A DNA stretch of 10,286 nucleotides from JALVCQ01 sp964452325 (GTDB taxonomy: Bacteria; Bacteroidota; Bacteroidia; JAADEI01; JALVCQ01): the NCBI GenBank assembly GCA_964452325.1, contig CAYVLB010000070.1:1-10286 (forward strand). The letters are read 5' to 3'. Positions 6,971 through 10,286 of the stretch are shown here, piece after piece (within the stretch, counting starts at the first letter, position 1; each line of letters begins with the position of its first letter). Position numbers and translations under genes: made by a program. The notes under the pieces are model-generated. The model was not told where the DNA came from, made no database searches, and saw nothing but the letters and a program-made list of their open reading frames with translations.

Positions 6971-7549
6971 ATGGTTCGGGTCCTGATCGTTGATAACGAT
7001 GATTCGTTTACTTATAATATAGTGGAGTTGGTGCGAGGGATAGGGGGGTGTCGATTTGCGGTAGTCAATTGGCGGAGGGTGCATCCGAGGGATGTGAGTC
7101 GGTTTTCCCATATGATACTGTCTCCGGGGCCGGGTAGGGTTGAAGAGTATACTCGGGTAGTGTCATTGCTGGATAGTTTGTCGTTGGATTTTCCAGTGTT
7201 GGGTATTTGTTTGGGGCATCAATTGTTAGCTTGGCGTGCGGGTGCGACATTGGAAAGGTTGGTACCTCCGGTTCATGGTCAGGCGCATTGGATTCAACCA
7301 GTGCGTTCTCATTGGTTATTTGATGGGTTATCCTCGCCGTTTCGGGCTGGATTGTATCATTCGTGGACGGTTGATTTTGAGAACATTCCTTCGGAGGTGG
7401 AAGTGTTGGCCTTTTCTCAGGGAGGGAAAGTAATGGCCATTCGACTGCGGGGCACGATGCGGGTAGGGGTTCAGTTTCATCCGGAATCGCATTTGACGCC
7501 TCAGGGCCAATTGTTGATGCAAAATTTTCTTAAATGGTCAGGAGGATAG
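6971..7549 (+). CDS. pabA: Aminodeoxychorismate synthase, glutamine amidotransferase subunit
   Basis: This is a class I glutamine amidotransferase of the PabA/TrpG type. It hydrolyses glutamine and passes ammonia to its partner, here PabB, to make 4-amino-4-deoxychorismate for p-aminobenzoate and folate. The 192-residue protein starts MVRVLIVDNDDSFTYNIVEL, the family opening. It contains SPGPG (51-55), the nucleophile motif GICLGHQ with C80, and the catalytic pair H170 and E172 in QFHPES. I chose ATG 6971 over the in-frame TTG at 6911 because homology begins there and the promoter box lies between them. PabA and TrpG cannot be separated by sequence alone; the adjoining pabB decides the name. 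In some bacteria one subunit serves both enzymes. Confidence 0.93.
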   Translation: MVRVLIVDNDDSFTYNIVELVRGIGGCRFAVVNWRRVHPRDVSRFSHMILSPGPGRVEEYTRVVSLLDSLSLDFPVLGICLGHQLLAWRAGATLERLVPPVHGQAHWIQPVRSHWLFDGLSSPFRAGLYHSWTVDFENIPSEVEVLAFSQGGKVMAIRLRGTMRVGVQFHPESHLTPQGQLLMQNFLKWSGG

Positions 7550-8529
7550 AGGATTTGAGTGCTGGGGAATTTATTCGGTGGGCGAACAGCTGGGGGCGCC
7601 GTCGATGTCCGTTTTTGTTTGTAATTGATTATGAGTTGCGTCGGTTTCGGGCATGGCCTTTGGACGACGTACCGTCGGGGGTCCGATTTCAGGTGCGGGG
7701 AATATCCAATGTTTCTGGTGCACCATCGGATCCAATTCGAATACTTCAGCGCCACCCTGTGGCCTTTGATCGGTATTGGCAGGCGTTTCAACAGGCGCAG
7801 TATCACTTACAGCGTGGAGATACATATTTGTTAAATCTGACGTTTCCTACTGAAATTGTTACCACTGGTGGCCTTCGGCAAATTTTTGACGGGGCTTTTG
7901 CACCGTATAAGTTATGGATGTCAGGGGAGATGGTGGTGTTTTCTCCGGAATGCTTTATACGGATTACTGATAACGTTATTCGGACGTTTCCAATGAAAGG
8001 GACGGCGGATGCTTCGGATCCGGGCAGTCGAGCGGCTTTGTTGGCGAATGCCAAAGAGGAATGGGAACATGCCACGGTTGTGGACTTATTGCGCAACGAT
8101 TTGTCTATGGTGGCGATGCATGTACGTCTTCGTCGTTATCGATACATTTCGGAAGTGAGGAGTGCTGAAGGGCGGCTTTGGCAGGTGAGTTCTGAGATTG
8201 AGGGTATTTTGCCTTCTCATTGGCATAATCACGTTGGCGAGTTATTGATACGTTTGCTGCCGGCGGGCTCGATTAGTGGAGCACCTAAAGCTCGAACGGT
8301 GGAAATTATTCGTCGGCTGGAGGGGCAGCCACGGAAGTGGTTTACGGGCATATTTGGCGTATATGATGGTCAAGGGTTGGATAGTGCTGTGATGATTCGT
8401 TTTGTTGAGCGTTGTTCGGATGGTCGGTTGTGGTTTCGGAGTGGGGGTGGGATTACTGCGTGGAGTGATGTCCGACTTGAATATGAAGAGATGATACGGA
8501 AGGTTTACTTGCCGGTTTCACCTACCTGA
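7534..8529 (+). CDS. pabB: Aminodeoxychorismate synthase component I
   Basis: This is the chorismate-binding subunit that, with PabA and ammonia, converts chorismate to 4-amino-4-deoxychorismate. Motifs in order are GDTYLLNLT (95-103), SPECF (137-141), PMKGT with K155, EHATVVDLLRNDL (178-190), LLPAGSISGAPK (241-252), FTGIFGVYD (270-278) and RSGGGIT (302-308). The lysine in PMKGT is the residue that marks PabB; anthranilate synthase has alanine there. At 331 residues it is shorter than E. coli PabB (about 450), lacks much of the N-terminal domain and has no fused lyase domain. The ATG at 7534 overlaps pabA by 16 bases. A TTG at 7555, nine bases after AGGAGG, is an alternative start. The 3' end overlaps the opposite gene by 25 bases. 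Confidence 0.93.
   Translation: MVRRIEDLSAGEFIRWANSWGRRRCPFLFVIDYELRRFRAWPLDDVPSGVRFQVRGISNVSGAPSDPIRILQRHPVAFDRYWQAFQQAQYHLQRGDTYLLNLTFPTEIVTTGGLRQIFDGAFAPYKLWMSGEMVVFSPECFIRITDNVIRTFPMKGTADASDPGSRAALLANAKEEWEHATVVDLLRNDLSMVAMHVRLRRYRYISEVRSAEGRLWQVSSEIEGILPSHWHNHVGELLIRLLPAGSISGAPKARTVEIIRRLEGQPRKWFTGIFGVYDGQGLDSAVMIRFVERCSDGRLWFRSGGGITAWSDVRLEYEEMIRKVYLPVSPT
7540..7545 (+). promoter_or_regulatory. Shine-Dalgarno-like AGGAGG inside the pabA/pabB overlap
   Basis: A perfect AGGAGG lies in the last codons of pabA (encoding part of Ser-Gly-Gly). It is downstream of the pabB ATG at 7534 and nine bases before an in-frame TTG at 7555. It could therefore place the true pabB start at the TTG, which would remove the overlap with pabA and leave a 5-base gap. 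Bacteroidota often initiate without such sites, so the match may only reflect the Gly-Gly codons. Confidence 0.35.
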
Positions 8530-10286
8530 TGGAACAATGTGGTGATATTTCGTGCCCGAACCGTATTGCCTTGGGTGGTGATCAGTAGGTAGCGTTGCCT
8601 GTCGGGGACACCGAGGGGGAGGGTGGAGGAATGATCGGTCAGGGGGAGGGCGATTCCTTGCGTTGAAAAGAACATGACGGTTTGGTTGGCAAGCCAGACG
8701 CCGATCAATTTCCGTTTTCGGAAAGAAAATATCAGCGGAGCAGCCCGCGCGGTGGTATCTAATGAAACCACCCATTGGCGCTGCCAATGAGCGTCGAATA
8801 CGATGAATTCGGTGCCGTTGATGACCAAGCGTTCTTGTCCGGCGGCGGGGAGGATATCCTTTTCGTTGAGAAATATGGGTCCTTTGGATGAGAATAAGGG
8901 TTTTCGATCGATGTTTCGATTCAGGAAGATGCGCCAGAGGCCACCGGCGGAGTCAATGGCGTAAACATATGAGGTTTGTATTTCTCTTTGAAGGTGTAGA
9001 AACCAAGGAGTAACGGGTGGAGGACTGAGTTGTTTTTGGAAAGAGATTTTTCCTTTTGAATCGATAAAATAGAAATATCCTGCCGAATCGGAGAGGAAAA
9101 GGCGACGGATGCCACGATACGAGAAATAACGAATTGTTCCTGCGGGGGGTGCATGAAGGCGTTGAGGTGTCCACCGGGGAATCGGACGTCCTGTGAGGTA
9201 AAATGCCCGAATGCCAGATGGGGTAGGGATGGCATAGGCTGCTTGGCCGAAAGCAGAACCCCGTGGGAAATAGCGCCATCCGGTGGTTAGGGCATGTTCT
9301 GGCAAGGGGATTGGATATTGCGCTACGTTACGTCCAATCCGGCTAATCAGGAGGATGTGTTGTTGGGCCGGAATTAGGAATTGTATCTTTTGGTTACGGT
9401 AGTAATCTACTTCTGCTGCGGGTCCGATGATTGGGCTCGGCAGTGCGTATTTCCAGCGGAGTCGTCCATCGGCAGAAAAGGCTGTGAGGGATTTGCTGGA
9501 ATCGGCTATCAAGATGTCGTATCGGCGTGTGCGAAAGTTGCGTACTTTCATGGGCGGAGATGCCACCGTAGAATCGAGGAGCGCCGTCCACACCCATGGG
9601 GTGGTCCGTCTTGTTTGGGGGGCATGGAGGATGCTCCAGGCGTGGAAGGCGACGGTGTCTTCGATCTGTATCTGATAGCTTCCGATTGCTCCCCATTGCT
9701 GGAGCGGAGTAAGGAAATCGACTGTGTGAAATGGCGGATGGGGGGCGAGTACTTTCGAGGAGGAATAAGTGGCAGGAAAAAAGAGGGTGGCATGATGAAA
9801 GGAGTCGGGGAGTTGGGTTTGCCATGCCAGATATGTTGGATGGGCGTTAAGGGGACCTGTCCATTGCCGATTTTGTAAGAAATCCTGTATGATGTTGGCT
9901 TTTCGGGCAGTGATGAGGTGCATACCATGCCAGGTATAAAAAACACTGTCTTTATCCGTTGCCCATAGGGAAAGCCCTTGCTCAGTAAAGGATAAGTGAA
10001 TATCGGGGTTATTTTGCCACTGTTCCGATATACTTGGGGAGTCGACGTTGAGGTAGATGGCAATTCCATCACTGAGGGGGGTGTTGGGGAGCCAGCAGAT
10101 TACTGTTGGATGTTCTTGTCGAAGGTGTTCGTGAAATTGGGGCGCAACAATGCCATAGGTAGTGGACGTGTTGAGGGACAGTAGGCCAATACCGTAAGGG
10201 ATTAAGTCGTCGGGAATACGGAATGCTGCGATGGCCCGTTTCCTGTTGTTTTTGCGGACGTATCCGAAGGCCTCCCATCGTTGGTT
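8505..10286 (-). CDS. Large beta-propeller-like conserved protein, 3' part (5' end outside window)
   Basis: The frame is open from the right edge to the stop at 8505, giving 593 visible residues. The first in-frame ATG (9921-9923) is internal, because coding sequence continues for 121 more codons upstream without a stop. The C-terminal half (about 9530 down to 8545) has a series of propeller-like blades, each a beta-rich unit with a pattern such as LTAFSADGRLRW, LLISRIGRNV, FYFIDSKGKI, VYAIDSAGGLW and FIVFDAHWQRQW. The stretch IIGPAAEVDYYRNQKIQFL followed by GRNVAQYPIPLP resembles a conserved uncharacterised Bacteroidota family (DUF3352-like), from memory only. Those relatives have a signal peptide or membrane anchor at the N-terminus, which would lie outside this window. 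The visible N-terminal part is rich in Trp, His and Pro and not recognised. Function is unknown. Confidence 0.85.
   Translation of the reverse strand, partial: NQRWEAFGYVRKNNRKRAIAAFRIPDDLIPYGIGLLSLNTSTTYGIVAPQFHEHLRQEHPTVICWLPNTPLSDGIAIYLNVDSPSISEQWQNNPDIHLSFTEQGLSLWATDKDSVFYTWHGMHLITARKANIIQDFLQNRQWTGPLNAHPTYLAWQTQLPDSFHHATLFFPATYSSSKVLAPHPPFHTVDFLTPLQQWGAIGSYQIQIEDTVAFHAWSILHAPQTRRTTPWVWTALLDSTVASPPMKVRNFRTRRYDILIADSSKSLTAFSADGRLRWKYALPSPIIGPAAEVDYYRNQKIQFLIPAQQHILLISRIGRNVAQYPIPLPEHALTTGWRYFPRGSAFGQAAYAIPTPSGIRAFYLTGRPIPRWTPQRLHAPPAGTIRYFSYRGIRRLFLSDSAGYFYFIDSKGKISFQKQLSPPPVTPWFLHLQREIQTSYVYAIDSAGGLWRIFLNRNIDRKPLFSSKGPIFLNEKDILPAAGQERLVINGTEFIVFDAHWQRQWVVSLDTTARAAPLIFSFRKRKLIGVWLANQTVMFFSTQGIALPLTDHSSTLPLGVPDRQRYLLITTQGNTVRARNITTLFHQVGETGK

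Noticed and set aside
6971..8529. Reading the pair as anthranilate synthase (trpG/trpE)
   Set aside because: The PMKGT motif with lysine indicates PabB; TrpE has alanine at that position. No other trp genes are present.
9381..9878. A 165-codon plus-strand open frame opposite the propeller-like gene
   Set aside because: It shows low-complexity G-rich composition caused by strand skew, and the opposite frame is a much longer continuous coding sequence.
9921..9923. ATG at 9921-9923 as the start of the propeller-like gene
   Set aside because: The same frame stays open for 121 codons to the window edge with protein-like composition, so this methionine is internal.
1..10286. Mobile elements, CRISPR arrays, tRNA or rRNA genes, toxin-antitoxin or defence genes
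   Set aside because: No transposase or integrase motifs, direct repeat arrays, tRNA-like sequences or small accessory gene pairs were seen; nearly all of the window is covered by housekeeping genes.

Overview
The window looks like a piece of a Bacteroidota chromosome (Bacteroidetes or a close relative) with roughly balanced base composition. Three observations support this. The ribosomal proteins carry Bacteroidota-style sequence, for example the L23 C-terminus EGHEIDFYSNI, the S7 end AFAHFRF and the S12 start MPTIQQLVRLGRK. There is no tuf gene between fusA and rpsJ. Two divergent promoters carry the box TACTTTTG, which fits the Bacteroidota -7 consensus TAnnTTTG. I cannot name a genus.

Positions 1-6800 (minus strand) hold one tightly packed ribosomal operon, read from right to left: rpsL, rpsG, fusA, rpsJ, rplC, rplD, rplW, rplB, rpsS, rplV and the first 141 codons of rpsC, which runs off the left edge. 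Gaps are only 2-12 bases, with one 4-base ATGA overlap (rpsJ/rplC). The str and S10 operons are therefore fused, with no room for the classical leader regulatory sites between genes.

Positions 6801-6970 are the only intergenic region. It holds two back-to-back promoters, one for the ribosomal operon and one for the genes to the right.

Positions 6971-8529 (plus strand) hold pabA and pabB, the two overlapping subunit genes of aminodeoxychorismate synthase. They feed chorismate into p-aminobenzoate and folate. No pabC lyase gene is visible.

Positions 8505-10286 (minus strand) hold the 3' part of a long gene that is still open at the right edge. It encodes an uncharacterised protein with a C-terminal beta-propeller-like half and resembles a conserved Bacteroidota family (DUF3352-like, from memory). 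Its 3' end overlaps the end of pabB by 25 bases.

This is mainly a housekeeping region. I found no mobile element, CRISPR array, toxin-antitoxin or defence system, and no clear undescribed system. The most notable signal is compositional: the plus strand is rich in G and T through genes on both strands, so skew follows the DNA strand and not transcription. If ordinary replication skew applies, the ribosomal operon would be head-on to the fork.
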